Source: an uncultured Clostridia bacterium (GTDB lineage Bacteria; Bacillota; Clostridia; Oscillospirales; Ruminococcaceae). Taken from it: 39,732 nucleotides of DNA. The stretch spans positions 1 to 39,732 of the forward strand of contig CANPXN010000023.1 in NCBI GenBank assembly GCA_947586185.1. The letters run 5' to 3'. A program made the translations under genes and the position numbers. Each line of letters opens with the position of its first letter. Position 1 is the first letter of the stretch. The notes beneath the pieces are model-generated. The model saw only the letters and a list, made by a program, of their open reading frames with translations. It ran no database searches and was not told the origin of the DNA. Positions 16,240 to 26,605 of this stretch are shown here, piece by piece.

Positions 16240-16409
16240 GTTATTACCTCGCCATCTTCTATAATATTCATATAAGATGAATATTTAATGTTATTAAAAT
16301 TATTTTATAATTTTAAAATGCTCCAAAGCCGTTCCTGCTTTTTAGATGTGTGGCTGATATATATAAGCATTGATATTTATAAAGCATAGCTAATAAATCA
16401 TGAAAGGTG
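16240..16409. other. Largest gap inside the EPS cluster
   Basis: This 170-bp AT-rich gap separates the acyltransferase gene from the fusion gene. I see no terminator and no convincing promoter. A short inverted repeat (TATTCAT...ATGAATA) lies at about 16265-16282. Confidence 0.4.
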
Positions 16410-17492
16410 CTATTTTATGATTTTTAAGCATTTAGAAAACATACTATTAATTAATATGTCACACTTTTTGCTTATTTTCCATAAAACAACATCAATACTT
16501 ATTGCTAACAGTTTGTCTACTACACAACATATCAGATATATAAATATCGCATATACTGGAAGCATAATTAATGCTATCCAAAAACCAAATTCCTGAATTA
16601 ATAATTCCATAGGAATATGGCGTAGTTTTGTCAGCCAACAAGTAGAATGTAATAAATAAACAGTTAGTGTTGATTTGGATAGAGCAGAAATCCATTTGTA
16701 TTTTTCAAAGCGATTATTTGACATACCTTTAACAAACAGTAATAAAAAAATAGATTCTAATAGAATTAAAGGATTATTATATGCAAATAAATTCCATGCT
16801 TCCTGTCGCATATCTAATACTATAAAACCACAAAAAATTAATGAATTAAAAATCCCACACGCTAAAAAAACAAATAAATTCTTATTATAAAATCCTTTTA
16901 AATCAAACTTGTGTATACCAGCTCCGATTAAATACAACGCCATAGCCATTAAAAAAGAGTACCCTCTGTTTATGTGAAGATTTACATCATGCAAAAAGCC
17001 ATAACCTCCACAAACTATAAGTATTCCCAGAATATATAATCTAAAATGATCTTTATTTATATGCTCTACAATAATATTCAGTAACGGAGAAACCAACATA
17101 AGTAATAAATAGGTCATAATATACCAATATAAATCTATTGGATCAAGTATATTTTTTATTACATCTGTATTCAAAGTTACATTTCCGGTAATGATTCCAA
17201 TAAATGTTACTACTCCATAGATAAAAAATGTCTGCAAAATTATATGTAAAAATTTATTCCATGAAAATTTAATTTGAAAATATCCAGATAAAAGAAAAAA
17301 TATATTTACTCCAATAAGTACAAAAGAATTGAAAAAGCCGAGTGTTTGAATCTCAGAAATACTAAGCAAATTAATATTACTGCATAATTCCCTTTGCAAG
17401 CCGAAATCATTAATTATGCAGTGATGAAATATAATCATAAGCATTGCAAGAAAACGTAAACTATCAAATTTTATATTTCTATATTCGCTCAT
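16410..17492 (-). CDS. Membrane acyltransferase (acyltransferase 3 family), EPS decoration
   Basis: A 360-residue protein with ~10 hydrophobic helices. The start, YRNIKFDSLRFLAMLMIIFH followed by H, carries the family's R-x10-H active-site pattern. The family moves acetyl or other acyl groups from cytoplasmic donors onto sugars at the membrane (OafA/WecH type). The start overlaps the stop of the upstream glycosyltransferase gene by 4 nt (ATGA), so the two are coupled. A second, distinct acyltransferase is encoded at 26602-27696. Confidence 0.88.
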   Translation of the reverse strand: MSEYRNIKFDSLRFLAMLMIIFHHCIINDFGLQRELCSNINLLSISEIQTLGFFNSFVLIGVNIFFLLSGYFQIKFSWNKFLHIILQTFFIYGVVTFIGIITGNVTLNTDVIKNILDPIDLYWYIMTYLLLMLVSPLLNIIVEHINKDHFRLYILGILIVCGGYGFLHDVNLHINRGYSFLMAMALYLIGAGIHKFDLKGFYNKNLFVFLACGIFNSLIFCGFIVLDMRQEAWNLFAYNNPLILLESIFLLLFVKGMSNNRFEKYKWISALSKSTLTVYLLHSTCWLTKLRHIPMELLIQEFGFWIALIMLPVYAIFIYLICCVVDKLLAISIDVVLWKISKKCDILINSMFSKCLKIIK

Positions 17493-18562
17493 ATATTACC
17501 TCTCGTAAAAATCTTTTTCATTTGTTCATAATATATCGGCTCCATATTTGTAACCATTTGCCTGAACGAATCAAACTCATGATATATTTCGTCATAATGC
17601 TCCAGCATATTAGCAATTTTAGCTTCGATTTTTTTTAAAGACGTATTAATTTTAAGCTTATATTCTTCCGGAATCATAACATCATAAGCATTAACTGATG
17701 CATTCCTCTTTCCAACTAATACAGTAACACCATTATAGACAGTTTCTTTTGGAAGTCGTTCTGGGCCAGGAAAATGTCCAAAATCGACATATAGCTTGCT
17801 TCTTCTAAAAAGTTCAATCATTTGTATAGGCGTCATATTACAAATAGGAACATATTTAAATTTATTTCGTTTAAGCAATTTTTTCATTACTTTTGACGGT
17901 TTAGCAGGATTATATAGTACAACATCCTCTCTTGGAGTAGTATCCTGACTTCTTGTCCACTCACCAAGCTTTAAAAAATCATGCCCTATCGAATGAATAA
18001 ATAATTCTGAATTTATTTTGTATTTTGATTTAAGGACTTCATATGCATAATAAGAACCTGTTAAATGTAAATTCACCTGATTTAAAGGGTAACGAAATTT
18101 ATGATACTTTTTTAATCGATCTAATTTTATCTTCCAGAATTCTAAATAATGATAAATTTTCTTTAATGGATCAACTATGCTAGTGTGCTTGGGCTCTTTA
18201 TCAACAAACTCTCCATCATAAAATTTAATTGACAGCCACCATACTATTTTTTTCATATTTTTATATCTAAACAGAAATGTGGTTGCAGCTTCCGGAACAA
18301 TAACACAATTATTTTCAATATCCTTAATATTCTCATGGGTACAAATAAAATCTTCAGGCTTACCATTAAAATATTGTAAAAATTTGTTTGGCAAAACTAA
18401 TGAAGACAAATCGTTCCTATAATAAAGAATATAAGCAGTATACCCCATCTGCTCTAAATCTAAGCGAAGCTGATACAACGCTTCGCCTCCGCCACCTCTT
18501 GCCCCTATATCAAGTATATAAAAAATTGTATTTTTATTAAAGCTTATTTTACTTTTTTCCAT
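17489..18562 (-). CDS. Glycosyltransferase (GT-B type), EPS assembly
   Basis: A 357-residue protein that looks like a GT-B enzyme. A glycine-rich N-terminal loop (YILDIGARGGGGEALYQLRL) would bind the donor phosphate. The C-terminal half holds VVLYNPAKPSKVMKKLL and LYVDFGHFPGPERLPKE, like the donor-binding E-rich motif of retaining GT-B families. No signal peptide. It overlaps wzy by 14 nt at its start and the acyltransferase by 4 nt at its end. Sugar specificity cannot be read from sequence. Confidence 0.75.
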   Translation of the reverse strand: MEKSKISFNKNTIFYILDIGARGGGGEALYQLRLDLEQMGYTAYILYYRNDLSSLVLPNKFLQYFNGKPEDFICTHENIKDIENNCVIVPEAATTFLFRYKNMKKIVWWLSIKFYDGEFVDKEPKHTSIVDPLKKIYHYLEFWKIKLDRLKKYHKFRYPLNQVNLHLTGSYYAYEVLKSKYKINSELFIHSIGHDFLKLGEWTRSQDTTPREDVVLYNPAKPSKVMKKLLKRNKFKYVPICNMTPIQMIELFRRSKLYVDFGHFPGPERLPKETVYNGVTVLVGKRNASVNAYDVMIPEEYKLKINTSLKKIEAKIANMLEHYDEIYHEFDSFRQMVTNMEPIYYEQMKKIFTRGNI

Positions 18563-19844
18563 CTATTAAACCACCTAAAAGCAACCTCTGTTTATTCCTT
18601 TTAAACACTTTTTTCCTATACAGTAAAGGAATCTCCGAATTAAAGAAATCAATATTTTTTCTTAAACAAATACCAATGAATAATTCAACCATAATAAGCC
18701 ATTGATACTGTACATTATATGTTATTCCGCAAAATATTAAAGATAAAAACAATACCAAATAACGCTTATCTTTTCTTCTTGAAATATAAATTATATGAAT
18801 TAACCATAAATAAAAAGCTATAAAACCTAACAATCCAACGCTATACATAAAATTCATAGGATCCGATTCTACAACCCATGCACCAAGTTCTGTATACTGA
18901 TTACAATATTTTGAAAATAAAACTCCAGAACATCCTAATCCATATCCGAATAAAATTTCTATAATTGAAGCATTACCCCATATAAATGGTAACATTGTAT
19001 AATAACGCATGTGTACAGTTGTGCTCATATCTTGCTCGCCGAAAACGCGATTATACAACTCTATATATTTATCATACAATGTTATATGAAGATCGCTTTT
19101 CATAACTATAACTATTCCGGCAGTTACAAATGCTATAATGCTAAAAATATATACAGGTTTTTTTGCTATTTTTAAAACAATCTTATTAAAATTCAAAGGT
19201 ATCATTAATATGAATACAAACAATAACCCTAAAAGTGCTGTACCACTGTGTGCATATATAACAATAAAAAAGCTTACAGCCCAAATATACCATTTATTAA
19301 ACATGAGATTTGCAATAATCAAAACCGGAATCAAATTACTTGGATGCCAGCAAAATCCTGTTATCGATAATCTTCCGTTCTTGTAACTGCTTGCGTTTTC
19401 TACCATATGAAGAGTATCTGCAAAAATTAATTTGTTAATATCTATATCACAAACATTATATAAAACAAGCTGCAGAATACACCAGATTATGTGTATTATA
19501 CACGATAATTTCAAACCAGAAATAAAATACATCAGACTTGACTTAGGCAGTATATTAATATTCGATATACACAAGTATATGCATACCATAACAGCAAGTG
19601 TAATGATCTGTGTCATTAAATATGTTCTATCTATAAACAACATAAACACCGAAGTGGTTGCCGCTAAACACAAAAAAGCAAAGAAATATTTATTTTGAAC
19701 AACGACCATTTTTCCATACACAATTATTATGGCAAGTAAACATACTGCTGATAGTAATGTTGAAACAGGAATGCCACTTATTCCCACAATATATAATGTG
19801 GAAAATATCCCTATTAAATACAATAAAATATTTATAAGTTTCAT
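18549..19844 (-). CDS. wzy: Wzy-type repeat-unit polymerase
   Basis: A 431-residue integral membrane protein with about 10-12 helices and a large periplasm-side loop (~240-300, including YIELYNRVFGEQDMSTTVHM). This is the usual layout of O-antigen/EPS polymerases. Sequence conservation in this family is low, so the call rests on topology, size and position between glycosyltransferase genes. No other polymerase candidate is in the cluster, and a Wzx flippase is present, which supports a Wzx/Wzy-dependent pathway. Confidence 0.78.
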   Translation of the reverse strand: MKLINILLYLIGIFSTLYIVGISGIPVSTLLSAVCLLAIIIVYGKMVVVQNKYFFAFLCLAATTSVFMLFIDRTYLMTQIITLAVMVCIYLCISNINILPKSSLMYFISGLKLSCIIHIIWCILQLVLYNVCDIDINKLIFADTLHMVENASSYKNGRLSITGFCWHPSNLIPVLIIANLMFNKWYIWAVSFFIVIYAHSGTALLGLLFVFILMIPLNFNKIVLKIAKKPVYIFSIIAFVTAGIVIVMKSDLHITLYDKYIELYNRVFGEQDMSTTVHMRYYTMLPFIWGNASIIEILFGYGLGCSGVLFSKYCNQYTELGAWVVESDPMNFMYSVGLLGFIAFYLWLIHIIYISRRKDKRYLVLFLSLIFCGITYNVQYQWLIMVELFIGICLRKNIDFFNSEIPLLYRKKVFKRNKQRLLLGGLIDGKK

Positions 19845-19849
19845 ACGTT

Positions 19850-21928
19850 TTACCTTTTTGTTGCTTTAGATTTCTTTTGCTTTTTAATCTTTTTCAATAT
19901 TTTAAGGGAATTGATTTCATTAGTAAAAACAAAAATCTTTTTATCACAGCTTGACTTAACGATTTTATTAGTTGAAGAATCTTCAGAATGATATATTTCT
20001 AAATTCGGAAGATACACACTTTTTAAGTCATTTTCTAAAAGATTTAAGAACATAATATCTTCTTCCAAGTACAGAAATGTACGTGAATCAAATCCATGGA
20101 GTTTTTCATAAAATTTTTCAGAAAAAATCATACATGCACCATGCAACTGCACATTTTCATAACGTTTATCATGCTCAAACTCAGAAATACCTTTTTTAGT
20201 ACCTGCTGGATTTACAAACTTGTGTAAACCAGTTTTACAAAGAAATACTTTTATTCTTCTTCTCCAAATCAAGTTATCTATTGCTTTCATTTCAAGTGGT
20301 TTCTTACGCATAGGATTTGAAGTGTCATCACCGTCTTTGGTTATTATTTTAGGACCTAAAACAGCAAAACCACTTTTTTTGTATTCATCATTAATTAAAT
20401 CATACCAGTTATTTTGTTTTATAATTGTATCGTTATTCATAACTGATATATACTCACATCTATACATGCTTCGTAATTTTTCGATCCCAAGATTATTGCC
20501 TCTTGCGAACCCTATATTCTCATCACTTCTTACCAGGGTTATTTCTGAATCATTTTTATACTTTTCTCTCAACTTTTTGAAAGAATCATTACTTGATGCA
20601 TTATCAACAACAACAATATGTTTCTTTTCACTCACATTATTTTTTATCGACTCAATACATAAAACCGTATCCTCAAAAGTCATATAATGAAGAATGACAA
20701 AGCCTAATTTACAGTTTATTAACTTAGATTTTTTTTTTAAAGCTATTTCAAACTTCTCCAATATCAAATTAGTTCTAAATTCCCAACTGCATTCACTTGG
20801 AATAGACGCTTGTATCTTCTGTGGTGAAAAAGCATTTCTATTTACTTCTTCTATAACTTTTTTTAATGCATCAATAAATTCTTCTGAATTATTGCAATTA
20901 TATACATACGGTGAAATTGCGTCAGTTCCCGCAACAGCCATTGAAATCACAGGCTTTCCTGCTGCCAGATATTCATATAATTTTAGAGGATTCATACTTT
21001 CTGTAAATGAATCTATTTTATGAGGAATGATAGCAATGTCCATTTTCTTCATTGCCTCGGGCAATTTATTGTAATGTATATCACCAGTAAAATTTATATT
21101 TGTATACTTCTTTTTCAACTCTTTAATTCGTTTTTGCTGTGAATATATTGGACCGCATATTTCAAATGTACAATTATCACATGACTGGATGCATTTTTCA
21201 ATTAAATCAAAGTCAACTCTTTCCTGAATTTTCCCAATATATCCAATCACAATTTTCTTTTTGAGCTGGGTTGTATCACCAAACCCATTGGAGAAAAAAG
21301 AAATATCTACACCATTAGGAACCCAATTAACATTTGGATTTGTAGGAAATATTTCTTTTAAAGCTTCTGATACAGTTAAAATGACATCAGCCTTTTCATC
21401 CATCAACTTATAATTACTTTCTATCAAATCATAACTATCATTCATTTGCGGGTGATGAAGCCAGTTATCAATTGCATCAAAGGCCAATAATTTATATGAA
21501 ACTGATTTGACTAATCCAACCGCCATAGGATTCTGAAGCAACAATACTGTATCTTTCATATTAAGATAGTCTATTGCGCTCTGCACTTTCTCCAATACAT
21601 ACTGATTACAAAATGATGAAAACCACCATCTTTTACGTTCTCTAATTACGCTAAATATATCTGGAAGAAAAATATCCACACACCATACGTTTTTTTCCAT
21701 TTGAGTTACTTGAAAACGTTTCTCTTTATATACAACATTTTCCGAAGATGTTTTCCATGACTTTCTTTTTAAAAGCATTTCTGCCATTGATACAGGACGG
21801 TTGATAACTAATATTTTATCCACACGAGAATCATTCATTGCATGTTGTAAAATATGAGCATCCCTTGTACGAAACCCTTCATTTATCCATTTCTTATAAT
21901 CATGAAAAGGTACCACAATCATATCCAT
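19850..21928 (-). CDS. Double glycosyltransferase: GT4-like domain fused to GT2 domain
   Basis: A 692-residue fusion. Residues 1-~395 form a GT-B (GT4-like) enzyme with VIGYIGKIQERVDFDLIEKC and the donor-binding block MNPLKLYEYLAAGKPVISMA. Residues ~405-692 form a GT2 enzyme of the rhamnosyltransferase type: KLGFVILHYMTFEDTVLCIE, VVVDNASSNDS, IGFARGNNLGI and the VMNNDTII acceptor loop. A basic tail (KKIKKQKKSKATKR) ends the protein. It probably adds two consecutive sugars, one likely rhamnose. It lies 6 nt before wzy. Confidence 0.87.
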   Translation of the reverse strand: MDMIVVPFHDYKKWINEGFRTRDAHILQHAMNDSRVDKILVINRPVSMAEMLLKRKSWKTSSENVVYKEKRFQVTQMEKNVWCVDIFLPDIFSVIRERKRWWFSSFCNQYVLEKVQSAIDYLNMKDTVLLLQNPMAVGLVKSVSYKLLAFDAIDNWLHHPQMNDSYDLIESNYKLMDEKADVILTVSEALKEIFPTNPNVNWVPNGVDISFFSNGFGDTTQLKKKIVIGYIGKIQERVDFDLIEKCIQSCDNCTFEICGPIYSQQKRIKELKKKYTNINFTGDIHYNKLPEAMKKMDIAIIPHKIDSFTESMNPLKLYEYLAAGKPVISMAVAGTDAISPYVYNCNNSEEFIDALKKVIEEVNRNAFSPQKIQASIPSECSWEFRTNLILEKFEIALKKKSKLINCKLGFVILHYMTFEDTVLCIESIKNNVSEKKHIVVVDNASSNDSFKKLREKYKNDSEITLVRSDENIGFARGNNLGIEKLRSMYRCEYISVMNNDTIIKQNNWYDLINDEYKKSGFAVLGPKIITKDGDDTSNPMRKKPLEMKAIDNLIWRRRIKVFLCKTGLHKFVNPAGTKKGISEFEHDKRYENVQLHGACMIFSEKFYEKLHGFDSRTFLYLEEDIMFLNLLENDLKSVYLPNLEIYHSEDSSTNKIVKSSCDKKIFVFTNEINSLKILKKIKKQKKSKATKR

Positions 21929-21968
21929 GACATATTTCTCCTTACATTTAACTAAAGTCTTTTACTTG

Positions 21969-23120
21969 TTAGTTTTCAAATATTTTCATATACTGATCCG
22001 CAATAAACTTCCAGCTATAATTATCTTTAATTCGTGATTTAGCAACTTTGCCCATATCTTCTACTTGTTTTTCATTCATCTTATCTGCAATTTCTAAAAC
22101 TGATGCTAAATTTCCGGATTCCTTAGTCCAGTAAAGAGCTCCATCTTCAGCACACTCTCTGTTAAATCCTACATCAAGCAATAAATTCAAAGAAGTTGAC
22201 CCAAGCGCTTCAAGCAAACTTGGATTCGTTCCTCCTACTTCATGACCATGCAAATATCCATAAGCATTAGCACGTATTTCCTGCAATAATTCCTGATCAT
22301 ACACAGTTCCTACAAATTTAATGCGTGAATCATTATGATAATTTGTTTTCTGTTTAAGAGCATTTAAAAAATTATCATTAACATTAGTTATTAATGCTAA
22401 ATCACAATCGGTTTTACTTTTCATAAACTCTCTTATCATTGTTTCATAATTATTTTCCGGAACAAAACGACCTACTACCAAATAATACTTATTAGCCTTT
22501 AATCCTTTTTCGTGGTACCATGACTGTAATTTTGGTGAGACAGAACTATTTTTATAATATACCTCCGCTCCATATGCAATATATGTTGTATTTAACTTAT
22601 ATGAAGCATATTCCTTATGTATATATGATTCAATATTTTTGCTGTCGCAAACTATCAAATCTGCATGCTTTACCATCAACTTTTCAGAAAGCTTCCAATA
22701 TTTCTTAATTGGCAGAGGCCATTTAGCACGTTTCCATTCATGCCCATCTGGATTTATATATAATTTTCCACCTAATTTCGTTATCTGTTTTTTATAGCGT
22801 GAAACAAAAGGTCCTATTCTGCACGCCAAAATATAAACAATTGGATTTGCGATTTTATTTTCCTTTATATATTTTATACAGCTTCGCAATGCTGCTATAT
22901 CATAATAAACAGCCTGTGCAGCTCCTATATTAGGAACACTTATATGAAAACAACGTGCACCATGATAATATTCTTCATAACTCTTTATATCTTTGCACGC
23001 TACATGATATGTTATGTCAGTCAAACTTTCATGATATTCTGTTAGTTTATCAACAAAAGTTTCATATCCTCCATAGGCTCCCGGAATACCTTTTGAGCCA
23101 ATTATAAATATATGCCTCAT
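21969..23120 (-). CDS. Rhamnosyltransferase-like glycosyltransferase (DUF1972 + GT4)
   Basis: A 383-residue protein beginning IFIIGSKGIPGAYGGYETFV, the DUF1972 signature of beta-1,4-rhamnosyltransferases such as pneumococcal Cps2T. The GT4 C-terminal domain carries YYLVVGRFVPENNYETMIRE and GTNPSLLEALGS, with Glu of the donor-binding EX7E region. Cps2T-like enzymes add the second sugar to an undecaprenyl-linked first sugar. Together with rfbABCD here this supports L-rhamnose in the repeat unit. Confidence 0.88.
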   Translation of the reverse strand: MRHIFIIGSKGIPGAYGGYETFVDKLTEYHESLTDITYHVACKDIKSYEEYYHGARCFHISVPNIGAAQAVYYDIAALRSCIKYIKENKIANPIVYILACRIGPFVSRYKKQITKLGGKLYINPDGHEWKRAKWPLPIKKYWKLSEKLMVKHADLIVCDSKNIESYIHKEYASYKLNTTYIAYGAEVYYKNSSVSPKLQSWYHEKGLKANKYYLVVGRFVPENNYETMIREFMKSKTDCDLALITNVNDNFLNALKQKTNYHNDSRIKFVGTVYDQELLQEIRANAYGYLHGHEVGGTNPSLLEALGSTSLNLLLDVGFNRECAEDGALYWTKESGNLASVLEIADKMNEKQVEDMGKVAKSRIKDNYSWKFIADQYMKIFEN

Positions 23121-23153
23121 AATTTTCCTTTCAAATTAAAAAAGGTGTTCACT

Positions 23154-24092
23154 TTACATCCAAAATAAAAACCACCAGTTTCTTCTATATGTAGAAATAT
23201 TATATTTTCTGCATTCTTTTATTCTCTGATACTTAGAAAGAGATTGGAATTGAGATATTTTGCTCAATACTTCATATTTTTCTTCAGGCAAATCTCCGAC
23301 TTGTAGAAGTTCATTTGCAAAACTTATTACATTATTCCTTCCCATTATTTTTGTTTTAACATAAGTACCATTAAAAATCTGCTTAAAACATTTTTTTATT
23401 TTGCCTATTAAAGATTTTTTACTTGCACCAACTACGTTCTGTGTATGCTGACGATATTTTATTGTTGAACAATTCAAAAACGAAACCTTTCCATATGTTG
23501 CCGCTAATAAAATTGCCCACCAATCATGCATTTGTATTTTATCAGCATTTTTGTATTTAGGCATTAATTCTGCTAAGGACTTATTAATTATCATAGTACA
23601 TCCAGGCGCTACATTCTGAACCAATAACTGTGTGTATTCAGTTCTGTAAGGATTTCGATCCGTATAGTTCATAAATGAATCAGATATTATCTTGAGACTA
23701 CTATCAACAACATATAAATCTGTAAAAACAAGACAAGGAGAAATCTCACAGCCTTTTTCAATACGCTTCATCTCGTTATATGTCTTTTCAATCTTGTCTT
23801 GAATCCAATAATCATCCTGATCACAAAACATAATATATGGTTCTGATACATACTTGAGCATTGACATAAAGTTAGTTAGTGCGCCGCCGGTCTTAGCATA
23901 CTCCAAATTTACGATTTTATCAGGATAAGATAGAGAGTATTCGTTTATTATGTTCAATGTATTATCAGTCGAACCATCATCATGAATATAAATAGTATAA
24001 TCTTGAAATGTCTGATTCAATATAGAATCAATCTGTTCACGAAGATACATTTCACCATTATATGTTGCTAACAATATCGCTACTTCAGCCAA
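23154..24092 (-). CDS. Glycosyltransferase family 2 (rhamnosyltransferase-like)
   Basis: A 312-residue GT-A enzyme: VAILLATYNGEMYLREQIDS, IYIHDDGSTDNTLNI and the metal-binding FCDQDDYW (~90-97), then MIINKSLAELMP and MHDWWAILLA. This pattern (DQDD and MHDWW) is typical of GT2 rhamnosyltransferases of EPS clusters. No membrane anchor. It follows rfbC after 16 nt in the direction of transcription. Confidence 0.88.
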   Translation of the reverse strand: MAEVAILLATYNGEMYLREQIDSILNQTFQDYTIYIHDDGSTDNTLNIINEYSLSYPDKIVNLEYAKTGGALTNFMSMLKYVSEPYIMFCDQDDYWIQDKIEKTYNEMKRIEKGCEISPCLVFTDLYVVDSSLKIISDSFMNYTDRNPYRTEYTQLLVQNVAPGCTMIINKSLAELMPKYKNADKIQMHDWWAILLAATYGKVSFLNCSTIKYRQHTQNVVGASKKSLIGKIKKCFKQIFNGTYVKTKIMGRNNVISFANELLQVGDLPEEKYEVLSKISQFQSLSKYQRIKECRKYNISTYRRNWWFLFWM

Positions 24093-24108
24093 TTGGATTT
24101 CACTCTCC

Positions 24109-24717
24109 TCAAAACTTAAAAGTATCCTTTAACCCGACCCATTTCTGATCTTTATCACTTAGATTAAGCTTTGTTCCATCTTTTAATGCATATCCTTCTG
24201 CACTTGCGCTTCCATTATACTCCCCAACAAGTTCAGGCCATTCAATGCCAATTTCAGGATCATTCCATGCCATACCGCCTTCATCACCCGGGTGATAAAA
24301 ATCAGTACACTTATAGCAAAATTCTGCTACATCTGAAAGCACTAAGAATCCATGTGCGAACCCCTGAGGAATATAAAACTGTTTTTTATTTTCTTCTGTA
24401 AGTTCGACACCGTACCATTTCCCATAGGTTTTGGAATCACTACGCAAATCAACAGCGACATCAAATACCGTACCCCTTATTACTCTTACAAGCTTACCCT
24501 GTGGAAATTCCTTCTGAAAATGAAGTCCTCTTAGAACGCCCTTTACTGAACATGATTGATTGTCTTGTACAAATACCATATCGAGACCTGCTTCAAGCAT
24601 GTCATTCTGATTGTATGTTTCCATAAAGTACCCACGGTTATCACCATGTACTGTAGGCTCTATAATACAGAGGCCATCAATGCCTCCAACATTTTTTTCA
24701 ACTATAATTTGTCCCAT
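24109..24717 (-). CDS. rfbC: dTDP-4-dehydrorhamnose 3,5-epimerase
   Basis: A cupin-fold epimerase of 202 residues that converts dTDP-4-keto-6-deoxyglucose to dTDP-4-keto-L-rhamnose. Visible motifs are GYFMETYN, DNQSCSVKGVLRGLHFQ with the catalytic His, FYIPQGFAHGFLVLSD and the catalytic Tyr in FCYKCTDFY. Length is somewhat above the common ~185 because of the C-terminal stretch. Its start overlaps the stop of rfbD by 1 nt. Confidence 0.96.
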   Translation of the reverse strand: MGQIIVEKNVGGIDGLCIIEPTVHGDNRGYFMETYNQNDMLEAGLDMVFVQDNQSCSVKGVLRGLHFQKEFPQGKLVRVIRGTVFDVAVDLRSDSKTYGKWYGVELTEENKKQFYIPQGFAHGFLVLSDVAEFCYKCTDFYHPGDEGGMAWNDPEIGIEWPELVGEYNGSASAEGYALKDGTKLNLSDKDQKWVGLKDTFKF

Positions 24718-25577
24718 TAAAATTCAATCTCCTTCAAAAATCTTCCCAGTGCATCCTGCCATATTGGCAATGGAGTAAAACCGTTCTCTTTGAGCTTGCT
24801 TTTATCAAGTCTGCTATTAAATGGTCTTTTAGCTTTTGAAAGCCCATATTCTTCAGTAGTTACAGGTATAACTTTAGTTTCATAACCTGACTGCTTAAAA
24901 ATTTCACATGTAAAGTCATACCAACTGATATATCCGCCTTCATTGGTTGCGTGGTAATATCCATACTTTTCGGTTTCAGCCATATCAACAAGCAATCTCG
25001 CTAAGTCATAAGTATAAGTCGGGGTGCCAATCTGGTCGTTTACAACTCTTACTGTATCATATTTTCTTCCGACATTCAGCATGGTCTTAATAAAATTATT
25101 TCCATTTTTGCCAAAAACCCACGCTATTCTAACAATAAAGTACTTATCAAGAACCTCTGAAACAGCAAGTTCACCTTCAAGCTTTGTCTGACCATAAACG
25201 CATAATGGAGCATAGTCCTTACAATCAGCCTCCCAAGGCTCTGTCCCTTGACCATTAAATACATAATCTGTAGAAATATATATCATTTTGCAGTCAAGCT
25301 TCTTACATACATCTGCAATATTCTGAGTACCCTGAACGTTAACTGCACGAACCTTAGGAATATTTTCTTCATCCTCCGCTGCATCAACAGCTGTCCACGC
25401 AGCACAATGCACAACCACATCGGGATTTACTTCTATAATTACTTTATTTACACTTTCAGCATTGGTAATGTCCATTTCATCAATATCAACACCAATAGCC
25501 TCATAACCTCTTTTTTCAAATTCTTTTAACACGTCAAAGCCAAGTTGACCTTTAACTCCTGTAACTAACGCTTTCAT
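24717..25577 (-). CDS. rfbD: dTDP-4-dehydrorhamnose reductase
   Basis: A 286-residue short-chain dehydrogenase that makes dTDP-L-rhamnose, the last step. It has the Rossmann loop TGVKGQLGFDV (7-17), HCAAWTAVDAAE, YISTDYVFNG and the YxxxK pair in YGQTKLEGE (~128-132). The conserved RIAWVFGKNGNNF and LDKSKL regions follow. It overlaps rfbB by 1 nt and rfbC by 1 nt, so the three are translated together. Confidence 0.96.
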   Translation of the reverse strand: MKALVTGVKGQLGFDVLKEFEKRGYEAIGVDIDEMDITNAESVNKVIIEVNPDVVVHCAAWTAVDAAEDEENIPKVRAVNVQGTQNIADVCKKLDCKMIYISTDYVFNGQGTEPWEADCKDYAPLCVYGQTKLEGELAVSEVLDKYFIVRIAWVFGKNGNNFIKTMLNVGRKYDTVRVVNDQIGTPTYTYDLARLLVDMAETEKYGYYHATNEGGYISWYDFTCEIFKQSGYETKVIPVTTEEYGLSKAKRPFNSRLDKSKLKENGFTPLPIWQDALGRFLKEIEF

Positions 25578-26605
25578 TATGCTCTGCCCTTTTCTTTATA
25601 CATCTTATCAAAATAATTCTGATACTCACCGGAAATAATATCCTGCCACCATTTCTTGTTTTCAAGGTACCATGCAATAGTTTGCTTGATACCATCATCA
25701 AACTTTGTTTCTGGAAGCCATCCAAGCTCACTATGAATCTTAGTTGGATCAATAGCGTATCTCATATCATGACCCGGACGGTCAGTAACATAAGTAATAA
25801 GGCTTTCAGGCTTGCCGAGTTCCTTCAGAATTGTCTTTACAACCTCAAGGTTAGTCCTTTCATTATGACCGCCGATATTGTAAACTTCACCTTCTCTGCC
25901 CTTACGCATAACAAGATCTATTGCCTTGCAGTGATCTTTAACATAGAGCCAATCCCTTACATTTTCCCCCTTGCCATAAACAGGAAGCTGTTCATCTGCG
26001 AGTGCCCTGCTTATCATAAGAGGAATAAGCTTTTCAGGGAAATGATACGGTCCATAGTTATTTGAACATCTTGTAATCGAAACAGGAAGTCCAAAGGTTC
26101 TGTAATAAGCAAGAACAAGAAGGTCTGCTCCAGCCTTGGATGAACTGTACGGACTACTTGTGTGGATAGGTGTTTCCTCTGTGAAGAAAAGGTCAGGTCT
26201 GTCAAGAGGAAGATCACCATAAACTTCGTCAGTTGATACCTGATGATAACGCTTAATACCATACTTTCGGCATGCATCCATAAGTACCTGTGTACCCATG
26301 ATATTAGTTTTTAGAAAAATACCAGGATCTTCAATTGAACGGTCAACATGTGACTCAGCAGCAAAATTTACAACAATGTCCGGCTTTTCTTCTTCAAAAA
26401 GCTTTTCTACTGCTTCTCTATCTGCAATATCAGCCTTAACAAATCTGAAATTCGGATTCTTCATCGCATCTTCAAGAGTTGAAAGGTTACCTGCATATGT
26501 GAGCTTGTCCAAACATATAATCCTGTCCTCCGGATGTTTCTCAAGCTGTAAATATACGAAATTTGCGCCAATAAATCCTGCGCCGCCAGTTACTATAATG
26601 GTCAT
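25577..26605 (-). CDS. rfbB: dTDP-glucose 4,6-dehydratase
   Basis: A 342-residue extended SDR enzyme that forms dTDP-4-keto-6-deoxyglucose. It shows GGAGFIGANFV (7-17), NFAAESHVDRSI, the catalytic STDEVYGDLP with Asp-Glu, and YSSSKAGADLLV with the Tyr-Lys pair (~153-157). The substrate-specific SNNYGPYHFPEKLIPLMI segment follows. Full length. Its start overlaps the stop of the upstream acyltransferase gene by 4 nt (ATGA). Confidence 0.97.
   Translation of the reverse strand: MTIIVTGGAGFIGANFVYLQLEKHPEDRIICLDKLTYAGNLSTLEDAMKNPNFRFVKADIADREAVEKLFEEEKPDIVVNFAAESHVDRSIEDPGIFLKTNIMGTQVLMDACRKYGIKRYHQVSTDEVYGDLPLDRPDLFFTEETPIHTSSPYSSSKAGADLLVLAYYRTFGLPVSITRCSNNYGPYHFPEKLIPLMISRALADEQLPVYGKGENVRDWLYVKDHCKAIDLVMRKGREGEVYNIGGHNERTNLEVVKTILKELGKPESLITYVTDRPGHDMRYAIDPTKIHSELGWLPETKFDDGIKQTIAWYLENKKWWQDIISGEYQNYFDKMYKEKGRA

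Noticed and set aside
16492-16695. 67-codon frame inside the acyltransferase gene on the same strand
   Set aside because: It is a second frame within a well-supported gene, without ribosome binding site or family pattern.
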